A stretch of 64,000 bases of DNA from Punica granatum (GCF_007655135.1 NC_045128.1:41987885-42051884), one strand, 5' to 3'; positions 11,937 to 28,199 are shown, counted from the stretch's first letter. The notes: generated by a model from the sequence alone, not told the origin. A program made the numbers and translations.

Positions 11937-13960
11937 ATGATGTCTGCCAAAGAGGGCAAGTTGGGGTCTCAGCAAGCTCACATTGAGCTCGTAATCGAGG
12001 TTGTATCACCCAATATTGGTGCTACTCATGATGGGCTGCAACATTCTAATAATAATGCATTTCTACACTTCATGAAGCAGACTCTAACCCCAACCTTAAC
12101 AAAGTTCCATGCGGGCTACTTCAGAATAAGCCTCTCCCTTTGCAGTCAAGCCTTGCTATGGAAAACCCTGGGGGAGCCGGCCGATGGGAACCACTTGTTC
12201 CGCCGGGTCTTCAGGCTCATGCCCTCCACTGCCTTCAAGATCCTGTGGTCCTTGGCCCTACTCACGCTCGTGGCGCTCTCCGTGGTCTACCTACTCCGCT
12301 GCCTGTTCCACTTCGACAAGGTCAAGTCCGAGTTCCTGCACCACATTGGGGTGAACTACCTCTTTGCTCCATGGATCTCGTGGCTCCTCCTGCTCCAGTC
12401 CTCGCCATTCATTGGCTCCGGGACGGATTGCTATACTGCCTTGTGGTGGATCTTCATGGTGCCAGTGATGGTCCTTGACGTAAAGATCTATGGTCAGTGG
12501 TTCACCAAGGGGAAGAGGTTCCTCTCTACCGTCGCCAATCCTAGCAGCCAGTTGTCAGTGATCGGGAACCTGGTGGGAGCCCAGGCAGCTGCCCTGATGG
12601 GGTGGAGGGAAAGCGCAATATGCATGTTCTCTCTTGGCATGACGCATTACCTCGTGATATTCGTCACGCTGTACCAGAGGATCTCGGGATGCCAGTGCCT
12701 GCCAGTGATGCTACGTCCGGTTTTCTTTCTCTTCATTGCAGCCCCAAGCATGGCAAGTCTGGCTTGGGACTCGATCTCGGGAAGCTTCGACAGCTCGTCG
12801 AAAATGCTGTTCTATCTGTCCACGTTCCTTTTCATGTCATTGGTAAGCTTTCCACTTCTCCTGTTCCGGCCAGTATAAAGGCTAGAATCTTTCCCAATAT
12901 ATATGCTGTATTCATTTCTTAGTGCCTCACACCTCCCCCAAACCACCCCCCCCCCCCCAAAAAAAAAAAACAACAGAGAGAAAACCACCCGACCCCGTCA
13001 AATCGTTGACGGTGCTGAGTTTATTCTCGTGGTATTCAGTCGCACAAAGTCAAAATTCATGCATGCTTCAGAATAGGGACCTGGCCGGGACCAATGCTTC
13101 GCTTTTTCTCCGAAGCAGAAAAAAATATGATATATGCATGCCTAACATTATAAAATTAAGCAATATATATATATATATATATATATAACTGTTTGTACAA
13201 AAAGTCACGCAAAGATGTGATGCATGCTTGCTTGAACTCTGTTGGACCAAAACGTCTTGGGTTGACAGACCTTCGAGACAGCCAATCTCCAATATATATC
13301 AATTAATATCTTTCATAATTATTTTTCGTCAATATTTGTGTCCGATTGCATTTGGGAGAATAAGAAAGTCGTTGTCATTTATTTTGAACCATATAAATCT
13401 CATATTGGTATGAACAATATTGACAGTAGGTACAGTTTCATTATTACCAATTCAAGTTGCACCGATTAATCTGCGCTGAAGAAATTAAAAGAGATTGGTA
13501 AGCATATATAGATTAAATGAAATGCCCCTGAATCAAACCCCACACATTTATCTTAATCTTTCTGCATTAATTAATCGATCGCCTCTCCTCGAATATAATT
13601 TATTAGTGTGCTGCCGAACCCTACCTCTATGCATATTTCTATTCTGATGTATACCAATACGTATATATGACATTCAATTTCTTCGCGTTGGAAAAAAAAA
13701 AAAGCAGGTATCGAGACCGAATTTATTCAAGAAGTCAATGAGAAAGTTTGACGTGGCATGGTGGGCTTACTCATTCCCGTTGACCGCCCTGGCTTTGGCT
13801 TCGGTGGAGTACGCCCAAGAGGTGAAGGGAGGTGTGGCCCACGTGCTCATGGTCTTCTTCTCCACCCTATCAGTCCTCGTCTCCTTCCTCCTCATGGTCT
13901 CCACAGCTCTCCACAGCAGTGCCATGTTCGCTATACCCTCAGCACAACAACAAGCTACTG

Positions 13961-13994
<34 letters not shown>

Positions 13995-14058
13995 TGATGA
14001 GGAGGAGGAGGATATTAATGGAAGAAGATCAGAACCAGCAGATGGAATCATCAGCTAG
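11937..14058 (+). CDS. S-type anion channel, SLAC1-homologue (SLAH) type
   Basis: Two exons, 11937-12842 and 13708-14058, join in phase 0 across a GT-AG intron and encode 418 residues. The family (TDT/SLAC1) consists of plasma-membrane channels with ten transmembrane helices that carry nitrate and chloride. Visible features are a hydrophilic N terminus (1-55); FHAGYFRISLSLCSQALLWKTL, the first helix, quoted in part as FHAGYFRISLSLC; a series of hydrophobic helices; and FLFIAAPSMASLAW near residue 275, the helix that carries the gating Phe in SLAC1. Exon 2 supplies VSRPNLFKKSMRKFDVAWWAY and the last two helices. The short N terminus fits the SLAH1/SLAH4 group rather than SLAC1 or SLAH2/3, which have long regulated N termini. 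The C-terminal tail is odd: ten Asn encoded by (AAT)10, then an acidic run. Function as a root or guard-cell channel is inferred from the family only. Confidence 0.93.
12946..13187. repeat. C13 tract and (AT)12 microsatellite in the SLAH intron
   Basis: The single intron (12843-13707) contains a run of 13 C followed directly by A12 (from 12946) and an (AT)12 run at 13163-13187. The intron shows no other structure. Confidence 0.85.
13963..13992 (+). repeat. (AAT)10 coding microsatellite in SLAH
   Basis: Ten uninterrupted AAT codons encode poly-Asn. They are followed by GAT GAT and four GAG codons. The repeat is in frame and sits in the cytosolic tail after the last predicted helix, so length changes by whole units would alter only the tail. 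Confidence 0.95.
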
Positions 14059-14564
14059 CTAGCACGCATGACCCTTTGATTGTAACTCACATGTGCAGCA
14101 GTTCCGTTACATTGATTTGATTATAGCTCGCCCGGATGTTCTCCGTATGTGCGGTCGTGCTAACACTAACCTATAAATATTGAACCTATATGCATATATT
14201 AGATATATGTATATATGGCATTGTATACAATGATGCAAATGATGGGGCTTGGCCATGGCCGGTAGCTTGTATTCTATTTCTTGCATGTCCTATGAACCCC
14301 AGTTTATATCGAAATTTTCCAGGCAGAGAGTGATCGGAATGGATCATTGTCATGTTCCAAGCCTTTTCCTGAGGGAATGGGTCCAACCAAATAATGAACA
14401 TGACAAGGGAGGTCCGTGGGCTCAGTATAATGAAATAAAAATTCTAATATCTAATCAAAGGGCATGAATAGTACCACTTTATATCGAACATGAAATCTCT
14501 TGATTATCAGACGAGAGCGTGCACCACTGCCCTGCATTTTTTTTTTTAACATTATGATCTTTTA

Positions 14565-14722
14565 GAATCATGATTTTGATTTTAACTCTACTCACTACAC
14601 AACAAAAATACACGTTTCCCAAGTCAAATTTATAATACCATCTCATTTGTCATTTTTCACAATCAAAATCAAAATCAAAATCAAAGTTACTTTAACTTTG
14701 AAACCAAACGGGCCCTTAGGTT
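14565..14722 (-). mobile_element. MITE-like insert
   Basis: Read on the minus strand, it opens with GGGCCCGTTTGGTTTCAAAG and closes with GTAGAGTTAAAATCAAAATC. An internal (ATTTTG)n-like repeat is present (ATCAAAATCAAAATC on the plus strand). Its termini resemble those of the insert at 1238-1506. No target duplication is clear. Confidence 0.4.
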
Positions 14723-14899
14723 TAGTTGATATTAGATCATGTGATTCAATTCATGGGCTTTCTTTGGGTCAATTCATGGGCTTTTAAGCCCATACAAGAT
14801 TGACCCTGGACCGATCTGAGAAGCAATTAGGCTAGACTTTATGTCAAAAATATACAGTCTCGGCCATTTATCCTTCTTTCTTCAGCTTGTCTCTATCAA

Positions 14900-15500
14900 A
14901 ATCTGAGCCCAATTCATGGTTTACCGAATTGGCCACTTGTCTCCGGGGTGGGTTGTTGGCTCCTATGGTCTTGGAGGAACGAGGATATTTTTGACCCGAG
15001 CTTTAGTCGGCCTGCTGAGGAGTAGGCCGAATTAGCAAGTTGGCCGAGAGCTTCAAGTTGGCATCGGAGTCCATTGCACGTTTTCTGCGTAAACGACCAA
15101 GGCAATGGCAATGGATCCGGTCAAACAAACCTCCTAATGGTTGGGTGAAGCTGAATATGGATGGTGCTTCCTGAGGTAATCCAGGACCGGCGGGTGCACG
15201 TAGACCATCAGAGATGAAGACGGCCGATGGTTAGGAGGTTTTGCTCATAACATCGGTCATGCATGCTTCAGCAGCTGTTCCTGAGCTTTGGGGATTCAAG
15301 TCGGGGATGGACCTTGCATGGGCTTTGGGTTCATTTCGTTCACATTTTTCGGGAGGGCATGTTCCGACTAATTTCCTCGATAATCTCTTGATCTTTAATA
15401 GGATCTTTATGTATTTCATTTTCTTCCGGAGGGTATCCAAACCCTCCTCATTGATGATATTTCCAGAGCTTACATACCCCGCCTTTGTGTAATTAACTTT
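14900..15500 (+). pseudogene. LINE RNase H domain remnant
   Basis: Decayed coding sequence of the RNase H (RVT_3) domain found at the 3' end of plant L1-type retrotransposons. Recognisable pieces on the plus strand in shifting frames are LLWSWRNEDIFDPSF (near 14955), RQWQWIRSNKPPNGWVKLNM followed by DGAS, a stop, then GNPGPAGA (about 15095-15200), PELWGFKSGMDLAWALG (about 15280-15330) and DDISRAYIPRLC near 15450. The stop between DGAS and GNPGPAG and several frame changes make it non-functional. No reverse transcriptase or endonuclease domain is present, so this is a 5'-truncated fragment. Confidence 0.75.
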
Positions 15501-15825
15501 TCTTTGTTTCTTCGGGCTCTTCTTTACTACCTAAAAACATAAAGAAAACATCTAAAAGGGCAAAGAAAAAAGAAAAAAGAAAAAGGAATGGGATCTTCTT
15601 TGATGCTCTTAAGATATTCTGATAGTTCAAGAAGAACATGTAGAAGGAGATTTCCACGGGAGGCGGCAGGTGGCTATCTTTTATTCTCTCAATTCGCCGA
15701 AATCTAATCAGATAGCTACAGCTCAAGGTAGCACCAGCTGTTGCGACTTCACATCCATCTAACCACACGAGCCACCACTCTCGACCTAGTTCCGAAATTC
15801 AGAACTACATATTATAAGATTTCTC

Positions 15826-16016
15826 GATATTTGTCGAGTGAAATCGACACGCGAGTAACTGCTTCGGAGAGTAAAGAGAAAACTTTTTAGGTTAGGCTCT
15901 TAAGAAATATACTAGTCTTGATATATTTATCGAGTGAAATGGACATGGGAGTAAATGTCTAGCATAGTAAAAAGCAAACTTTTGTGGTAGCTGCCTAAGA
16001 AGATTGACTAGTCCTT
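15826..16016. repeat. Two-copy tandem repeat, period about 94 bp
   Basis: Two neighbouring units share GATAT-TT-TCGAGTGAAAT, GACA-G-GAGTAA, the AGCA/GAGAGTAAA segment and ACTAGTCTTGAT. The second unit starts at 15920. The units differ at roughly one base in four to five, so the duplication is old. Confidence 0.65.
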
Positions 16017-16724
16017 GATTGAGAAGTGCACACGCTCATTACCTGAACCTGATTGCCGAGTGGCCCGTAAACAGAAAGTCCTGGAAATTTTCGACACAAT
16101 CTGCATCATCATTTCTAATTTTTCTTCTTTGATCGATCTACCCGTACCCGTCCGTCCGTCCTTTGATGGACATTCTGCCAAGTGTTGAAGTGATTTTTTT
16201 TAAAAAAAAAAGCCATAAGACCCTCGACGTGGCACTAAACCAGTCTGGTACTGATTAAAAAGTCTCACTTCAAAATTCAAACACAAAAAAAAAAAATGAG
16301 CTTCATCAGTTCTTTCCCAGCCACATGTCCATATGCCATTGATCCTTTCCCCGTCGCTGTCACCATCTGCTAACCTACAATTTTTGCTTAGTTGGCCGGC
16401 CAGCCAGGCCCCCCTTCGAGCGAGTGATTTGAGCATTTGATCCAGAGCATGTAATAAGTCAACTGACTACATATATGTCCGCTAATTTGGTCGTTACGTC
16501 TCTCCCCCTCCATTTTTACGGTTCGCGGCGCAGTTTTACGTCCAAGTTCTTATAGAGTAATCGACACAAATATAGCATATGATGGAATATCGAGTTATAT
16601 TTAACGATTTACATCAAAATTGAGGGATTTACAGCAGTGACCCAACTTTCGGCGGAACCTGACCTAAGCTTAAGCTAAAGCTCCTCTCGGCTTGTTCTTG
16701 AGCTAAGGATACTCCCACCTAACA
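16017..16724. other. Spacer downstream of the MAPKKK gene
   Basis: No gene seen. It should hold the 3' UTR of the kinase gene, which is transcribed leftward. A (CCGT)n-like run lies near 16147 and A/T homopolymers lie near 16200 and 16288. Confidence 0.6.
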
Positions 16725-17867
16725 TTATCTAACTTCTTGTTCTTTGCTACCGACAGGACCAATTCCCACCTCTTCGACTTCGACCGAACCCGCATTTCCA
16801 TGTTTTTCATCATTATCACCCCCATCACGATCTCCTCCTCCACCGAAATTTCCCCTCACCGTGACCCAATCCACGTCATTGCCGGCCCAACCGGGCCACC
16901 GCCCCGAGGGGCCCGCCAGCTGCCCGATCCTGTTGGCAGCCGATGGTGATACTTCCTCTTCACATGACTGCGTGAACTGGCTAGAACTTTTGGTGATCTC
17001 CGATTCCGTCTCGACCGAGTTCCAAAATCCTAGATCGAGTATGCTAGTCGGAGAGCTCGAACTCGAGTCCGAGGCTCGGTTCGGGCTCGAACAAGTGGTC
17101 GGGTCCACCAGAAATGGATGATTGAGCAATTGACTAGTGGTCCACCTGTCTTCTGGGTTTCTTCTCAGGCACTTCTCCAAGAAATCCTTTGCTTCTTCGG
17201 AGAGACTTCCCGGGATCTCCGCCGACGCGTCGGAGAACCCAATTCTGTACAAAACCGAGAGCGGATCGCCGCCGTCACCGCCCCACAGCGACCTCCCAGT
17301 GGCCATCTCGATGACGGTGCACCCGAAGGCCCAGATGTCGGCGGGCTTGCCCTGCTCTTCTCCACGCGCCACCTCGGGCGCCATGAATGCCGGCGTGCCA
17401 CAACATGATCCCACCTCGTCTGCCGACTTCGCGCACCCGAAGTCGGCTATCTTAGCTCCATCCTCCCCGATTAGAATGTTCCGGCCCTTGATGTCGCAAT
17501 GCACTAATCCTCGGGAGTGCAAGTAATCGATGCCTCGCGCAATCTGGCGGCTGTAGCGCGTGATCCTCGGCTCGTCGAGCTTGCCTCCGCGCTTCCGGAT
17601 TTCGTCGGTGAGCGTGCCCCGGGGTAGATACTCCATGAAGAGATTGTACACGCGCTTGCCGCTTTCACTAGTAATGTCATAGCCCTTATAGGTGACTATG
17701 TGAGGGCAGTCAAGGGATGATAGGATCCTCTGCTCATGTTGCAAGGGCTCGGCCCGACGAAGGTCGGCCGACTTAACGGCCAAGATATCGCAGGACTTGT
17801 GGAAGGCTGCGACCGACACGGCGGCAGAGGAGCCGTGGCCAATTCTTGGGCCTCTAGTCCACTCCAT
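16725..17867 (-). CDS. MAPKKK17/18-like serine/threonine kinase
   Basis: An intronless gene for a 380-residue MEKK-class MAP kinase kinase kinase. The kinase domain starts almost at the N terminus (about residues 3-256): glycine loop IGHGSSAAV, AVK with K32, alpha-C Glu E45, catalytic HCDIKGRN (D125), DFG at 142-144, and GTPAFMAPEVARG in the activation segment. The sequence GKPADIWAFGCTVIEMATG is typical of this plant group. The C-terminal 120 residues are Ser-rich and then Gly/Asp-rich with no known domain. In Arabidopsis, MAPKKK17/18 act in an abscisic-acid cascade through MKK3 to group C MAPKs; whether this copy does so is inferred from similarity. A TATA box lies about 105 bases upstream, and a T23 tract (A-tract in the transcript) falls in the 5' UTR. 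GC content is clearly higher than in the flanks, usual for such intronless kinases. Confidence 0.93.
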   Translation of the reverse strand: MEWTRGPRIGHGSSAAVSVAAFHKSCDILAVKSADLRRAEPLQHEQRILSSLDCPHIVTYKGYDITSESGKRVYNLFMEYLPRGTLTDEIRKRGGKLDEPRITRYSRQIARGIDYLHSRGLVHCDIKGRNILIGEDGAKIADFGCAKSADEVGSCCGTPAFMAPEVARGEEQGKPADIWAFGCTVIEMATGRSLWGGDGGDPLSVLYRIGFSDASAEIPGSLSEEAKDFLEKCLRRNPEDRWTTSQLLNHPFLVDPTTCSSPNRASDSSSSSPTSILDLGFWNSVETESEITKSSSQFTQSCEEEVSPSAANRIGQLAGPSGRWPGWAGNDVDWVTVRGNFGGGGDRDGGDNDEKHGNAGSVEVEEVGIGPVGSKEQEVR

Positions 17868-17970
17868 CTGTGGGGGAGAGATGAAGTGGGAGGCGTATTT
17901 TTTTTTTTTTTTTTTTTTTCTTGGTTTGGTGGGTTATTGTAATTTGGGGAAGTAAGTGAAGCTATTGCCT

Positions 17971-17978
17971 TTATATAA
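17971..17978 (-). promoter_or_regulatory. TATA box of the MAPKKK gene
   Basis: TTATATAA, symmetrical on both strands, is placed correctly for leftward transcription of the kinase gene. Confidence 0.55.
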
Positions 17979-18067
17979 GGTGGGGAGTTTTTGAAAGCTC
18001 GAGTTATTAAAATTAATTGAGTTTGCTTGGGTGGGTTGACAAAATTCCTCTAAAGGGAAGAGACCGA

Positions 18068-18088
18068 GGGGGGGGGGGGGGGGGGGGG
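18068..18088. repeat. G21 homopolymer
   Basis: Twenty-one consecutive G lie about 200 bases upstream of the kinase ATG, following GAGACCGA. Long G runs are rare in AT-rich plant spacers; a second, longer one is at 36585-36619. Confidence 0.95.
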
Positions 18089-21000
18089 AGTCCACACGTG
18101 TCAAAGTTTTGGGTGGATTAGATGGATTCCAACACTTGGAGGAGGGCGTTGGTTCGAGAGAGCGACTCGTGCACCGGTCGAGGTCGGATTATCAGAGTAT
18201 CTAGAACGAAAAGAATTATAAAATAATGTTTCAATTCTCGATATAAATTTCATAAAATTTTGTGAGACGACTGAGCTGGATAATATCAACATTATCATTA
18301 TGGAGACGGATAAAATTATACTCGGGACGGAAGGCGAAGAGTGTGTGAACTGATCGAAGTTCGGGTTTGGTGTGGACGGGGGAGGTTGCCAAAGGGTGGT
18401 TTGAATGGACAATCCTTCACCAACAAGAGGGTTGGATTCTTTGGGTTGTTTGTGAGTGGACTTTGAAGGATAAAGAGGAATTGGAGTGGGTCGAACAAAC
18501 CGAAAATGGTTGAGTTTTGGTATAATTTTGTTTTTGGGGGGTTGAATTCGGTTCAGAGTCGAAGTCTTTTGGGTGTATAAGGGGAAAGAAAAACCAATGT
18601 GAAACTCTTGAAGGATAGGCTTTTTGCCAAGAGTCAAAAAACAACATTTGGAACATTTTTATTTTGCATTTCTTTTCTTTTCTTCTTCTTCTTCTTTTTT
18701 TTTTTTGGGTTTTATAGTTGTTGCATTTGGAGAAATTAATATGAGCTACCCAACAAAACAAACATTGGAAAAATAATATTTTTCTCGACGTCAAATGTTC
18801 AAATTAGAGAAAAACCAGGGCACCTGATCAATGAGAAAGGAAAATGTGTTTCCTATTAGGAATTTCAAAAACACATGGCTGTTATAAAAATCTCACCACA
18901 TGGCACACGCTTATATTTTAGCAAAAACCGAGGAAATTCGCCGCATGGTCATTCTTTTATCTTATTTTTATTTTTTTTAAATTTGGGTGATCGCGATAAT
19001 ATGAATCGTTTTAGGGTAGTAATCTGTTACCGTAAAATTGTCAGCTCTATTGGTCAAAGCACAGGCAGATTGGTTTACGTCCACACCAAACGAAAGATCT
19101 CCGTGGATTATGTTTGCAATTGGAGGAAGGTATCCAAACTCGTACCAAATTAATTCAAAAGATACCGTGAAGAAAGCAATAAATTGAAATACTCTATTAT
19201 TTTCGAATACGGCGGATCAAACCCCCCCGAGTATCAAATAAAAATTATGAAGGGCAGAGGTCGGGGGAAAGAGAACCCTCCAACATCTCCGAGTAACAAA
19301 GTGGCTAGGATGAAAGGACAATGGCTGCGCCCATGAACACGACAAAACGAATGGTTCACCGCACGATAATAGACGTGTTAAACATGGACCTCTCTCGATC
19401 TCACTATATGAACTAATTATATATTAATAGATCGTTGTTCGATGACAGGCAGTTCAGTTCTTACTGTTAGCACATTTAGTAATAGTTCAGATCGTTGTAC
19501 GTGTGAACGTGCTTAAAAGGTTGGGAGAGGACCCGCCTAAATGTAGGAGATTGAGCATTTTTGGTATGATGGAAAAAAAAGAGAGAGAGAGAGAGAAAAG
19601 GGGGAGCCAGGTCAGGTGCAGTGTAGCCTCTATTCTCTTACTTGCTACGTCTCAATTGCTTGATAACATTCGCTTTGGATACTGAGAGTAAAGCTAACGT
19701 TATTCCTTGCCCTTTTTTCCCCGGTATGACGGCTCTCGACGCTACTATATACTTTATCGTGTATTCATAATTAGAAATCATGATGTATTGTAAATTAACA
19801 CATATGGACAGATCGATTCCACAAACATATATAAAGCTCTTATATCCCACTTATAAATGGAAAAAATCGTGATTGGATTCCCAACACTCGATTTATTAAG
19901 AGCGCGCTCAATAAGAAGGCAAAATATGATTATCCACATTCGTTTTTCATTTGCAGCCACTCTTTAATTATATTCTTACATTGGCAAATGTAATACAATA
20001 TGATATTAATTAATTTGATGATGTGGAGGGGATCGAATTTGGTGGAAGAAGCTTCGAAAGAAAAGAAGAAAAGGGAACATTTGGTTTGGGGGCGAAGTTA
20101 AAGAGGGGAATCATTTGGCTAAATAGGGTTAAGGAAAGTGCTAAGTTGCGCAATTATATTTTTTGAACGACTAACTACACCTTAAAACAAGAGAGCAAAG
20201 GTAGAGGGTTTAGTTTTGATTTTGAAGTAAAGTCCCCTCCAACCGCCCCTCCTTTGATTTGATTTCCTTTTTCCTTTTTATGATCAAACAGCTAACCTAG
20301 CAATCGCCTGGAAGAACAAGTACCTAATCAACGTGGAATGATTCGAGTGCGTCTGCGCTTAATTGGCTGATCTGAATCAACCCGAATTAGTTTAGGCTTA
20401 TTATATTTTTGGATATCAGAGCGCACATCGGAAAAAAAAAAGAGAGTAAAAGTATCCACATGCAAAATCGTAAAAATTTGATCCGTCATGGATATTCTTT
20501 CACGGGCTGAAGTATATTATGGAACTGAAAAATGATGACAAGCTGTAGTATGATAACATGCATGTTATTCTCCTCTCACATTCACACCAAATATGCATTA
20601 ACAGTAGGATTCACGAGGCTAGGCCTGTTCATGGTGGTCGGTACGCAAAGTTCTGGGGTCTCTCTCACGTCATATGTACTAAGAAGGTGATGAGATGCTA
20701 ATGATGCATTATTAGTTTTGTTTGGGGAGTTAGTTGGGCTAAGCTAACGGAGTAGACTAATGGCTGTCAATGCCCAATGAGGGATTAGATGAGAGACATT
20801 GCGATCCGATGCGTGAATTAGAAGGCGACAAATGATTAAGGCTTCTGTGAAACGCAACTCACGTGGAGCCTCCGTCGTCGTTTTCCCCCCCTTTCATTTC
20901 CCCGTTGCGTATATGAGCAAGAAAGTTCGCTGCCACGTGGAACAACCACCACCTGCCTAATTTTAAACCGTCGAAAATTGCACGTTTATGATGTGCTTTT

Positions 21001-21470
21001 TTTTTTTCCCCTCCACTTTCGTTTGTTGTCTTTTCTTTTTTCACTATTTGTTGTTTTTCGAGAATTTCTAGGTGGCCTGTCCAGACATTAATAGAACCAT
21101 TTATGGCTCCCTTATTATTAGGCATAGATATATACTTTAGCCAAATTAATATTTAATTAGGCAGTAATTTAGAAGATTGACAAAAAATACTTTTGTAATC
21201 GTCCTTTCTTTCCTTTATATGATGCAGAGCTTATATTTCATTACACTACATGATAGCTTCGCGTCGGCGTTTCTGAACTTACCTTGCACGTGATTGGTGC
21301 AACATTTTATTGAGTTTTTCTGATAATGCAAAAGGGCGATAACTACAGCGGCCACATCGAACGCCCGTTAATCGATCGTACCCAAAGAAATGTACTTCGA
21401 GCTCAGGGCATTTGAGAAATACCAATTCTGCCATAATTTTAAGCTTTTGAATCTGGATAACACTGTACAG

Positions 21471-21930
21471 AATGTGATAAATTGACCTATTTTAACTAAA
21501 TTATCCGTCTTGTATTGTTGTTATCCAAATATTTGAAATTGTGATCATGCTAGAAGAAAATTTGATAATCAGGCCAATTTCAACTAAGTTACCACTTCTT
21601 ATACTGGTATTAATGAAAACAATCGATTTTCGATAACTCCAGTACAAAATGTGATAAGTTCACCATTTTATACTAGTGTTATTAGAAAACTTTAGAGTTT
21701 CGAAATTTCAACTCAAAAAATGATAAGTTGACCAATTTGAAGTAATTTACTTCTTCTTGTACTTTTGTTATCGAAAAACTTTCGGTTCTGCAAAAGAACG
21801 AGTATAAATTGTGATAAGTTCACCAATTTTAATAAGTTACCGTATCTTGTACTGGTGTTATCGCAAATTTTTAATGTTATAGTAACCGCTGCTCGACATG
21901 TGATAACCACTCAATTTCGATATCGCAAAA
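21471..21930 (+). repeat. Degenerate minisatellite, about 90-bp period
   Basis: Six diverged units each start with a TGATAA(G/A)TT(G/C)ACC-like word, at 21474, 21563, 21652, 21721, 21812 and 21901. Spacings are 89, 89, 69, 91 and 89. Inside each unit come AATTT-AA-TAAGTTACC, CTTGTACTGGTGTTATCG and a TTTCGA(T/A) segment. One unit has lost about 20 bases. The order of words is conserved although single bases have drifted. Confidence 0.8.
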
Positions 21931-22258
21931 TGTAAAACATATTCGTGTTTCATTTTTTTAAATGCAACATAATAATTTTTTATTTTATTTTTTGCAGTAT
22001 TTATTCTTATTATTCCTTAAAAAAGCTTTTTTTTTTAAAATTTTCTATATCACTCTTTAATATTATTGTTCAAAAGCCAAAAAAAGTAAATGTAGTTCGA
22101 TAGGCAATGATTTCTTTTCGATTTTGGGGTTTCATTTTAAGTGATGATAAAGTTATGAAAAGAAATTCAAAAAGTTAATAATTAGGTCTTACCATCGATC
22201 AATTGTATGCGTATGAAATGAATGGTCCCTGGATTAATGATGGGCCCCCCACCGACTC

Positions 22259-22288
22259 TTTTATTTATTTATTTATTTATTTATTTAT
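22259..22288. repeat. (TTTA)7 microsatellite
   Basis: Seven TTTA units in a row. Confidence 0.9.
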
Positions 22289-23266
22289 AGGAAATTTTTT
22301 TTTGTATCTTTCTGAGAGGGAATGAGTGCTCACTCTCGTTGCTTTGCCGTAATTAGTTCGTCAGCCCGCAGTAAAGACTAAAGAGAGAGACAAAATAAAA
22401 TAAAACAATTAAAGAAAAAGGAGAAAAGAGATATATTTCGTTAGCCGGCATTTTAATGACGTGACATTTAATTCCTTGCTTTCAATAACCGTTATTGCTA
22501 GTAACTGGTGTGACGGCTCTTCGGGTCATAAATTTCATATTTTATTATGCCGCTTGAACGGAATTATTTTCAATTGGGATGATATCATCAAAAGAATGGA
22601 GCACGATAAATATTGATTAAAAAATGAGAATGAACTATCAATAGAACGTACCATCCATGACAAACTCGAAATCAATTAGATCCAATTATGACCCTTACGT
22701 GCAGTCGAGTTATCGTAGCACTTGATGGTAATGCAGACGGGTTAGCAAAGGTTTAACCAACTCTTTCATGGTAAGATTCCAGAAGGAAATGAAGGGTACA
22801 GCGATTAAGCTATTGGTGCATATGTATTATTGAGATTATATAGTTCCATTCACACGATCGATGAATTCAACCTCGAGTTATCGATCAACTCAACCTCAGG
22901 TTCAACTGCCGTCCATGGATCTAAACAAAGCAGCCCCTCTTCGGTAACCGAAACACCGAGTGGATGCCCCATTTGAAAATGGTCAGGTCATTTTCTTTTC
23001 ATAGGATGAAAGCGGAACTTCAATAGTTCTATCAAAAGGCAGTGAATAGCAAATACACGCACAGAGTAACGTTAAAGGTTGGCCCTTACATATATCCGGA
23101 AATAAAGATCGAAAGTGTGCATCCTTTTCGGAACACTTGCACTGAGTAAAGAGTAGCTCTCATGAAAGAAACATGCAGAGAGCACTTCATTCCACAATAT
23201 TTACATAAACAGGTCTCTGTCTGCTTTAGGCCGTGGCCTATATGATAGGTTAAGCACCAGTCAATT

Positions 23267-27600
<4,334 letters not shown>

Positions 27601-27934
27601 ATCAACGTCATCAAAAACCAGAATAAAAGGAATGTAAGAACGGGGGTTGGAGGGATACGCTGTGCCAAATCTACGTGCTCCCGGAAGTAGCGGCCGTTGA
27701 TTAGCAGAAAGGGTCGTATCATCTGACGGTCTGCGATCTAGCACGGGCACGTGGCGGAATTTGATTGGACTGAGCGTCTTGATTGCAACGCTTTCTGGTG
27801 GATCTGATTAGGTTTTGACCGCTGGTGGCCAGCTCAACTACCAGTCCCGAGTCTACTTGGAACGAGACAGATGAGAAGAGCGTGAAAGCGGGATCTCCGG
27901 GGTTTCGTGAAATCGAGCAAGTAGGCCCAATCTT

Positions 27935-28020
27935 TAACCCAAATTTCCGGCCCATATAAAATGGGCTTGGCTACTTGAGGTCGACTTGCCTGCCTAACCC
28001 AAAATTCCGGCCCATATAAA
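27935..28020 (+). repeat. Direct repeat with exact 60-bp spacing
   Basis: TAACCCAAATTTCCGGCCCA followed by TATAAA (27935-27960) recurs 60 bases later with one base changed (27995-28020). It lies 330-520 bases upstream of the inferred proteinase leader exon. Confidence 0.7.
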
Positions 28021-28199
28021 AACTCCGTTTCCACGCCTGCCTAAGCTTTCTTTTTGTGAGGGGATACGGAAAGTAAGCGGTGAATGAGAATCAAACTTTG
28101 GTGTTTTTTTTCCCCCCAAGTAATAATGGGGCCGGAGCCCTAAACAGAAATTAAATTACAAAAGAGTGGGGTAAAGAAATCTCGATAATAATCAAAGAA

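Larger units (their letters stand above)
18089..23266. other. 5.2-kb spacer
   Basis: No convincing gene on either strand. It holds C/T-rich stretches (18675-18710), a GA run (19580-19598), the 90-bp minisatellite at 21471-21930, a (TTTA)n run and, at the right end, the 3' UTR of the aspartic proteinase gene. ORFs up to 178 codons near 18100-18640 (minus strand) have a composition typical of non-coding DNA and no domain. Confidence 0.55.

Noticed and set aside
17118..17526. Plus-strand ORFs of 96-129 codons
   Set aside because: Antisense shadows of the GC-rich kinase gene; no domain.
18101..18794. Minus-strand ORFs of 125 and 178 codons in overlapping frames
   Set aside because: Low-complexity Ser/Pro/Lys content, no start context, no domain and no intron structure.
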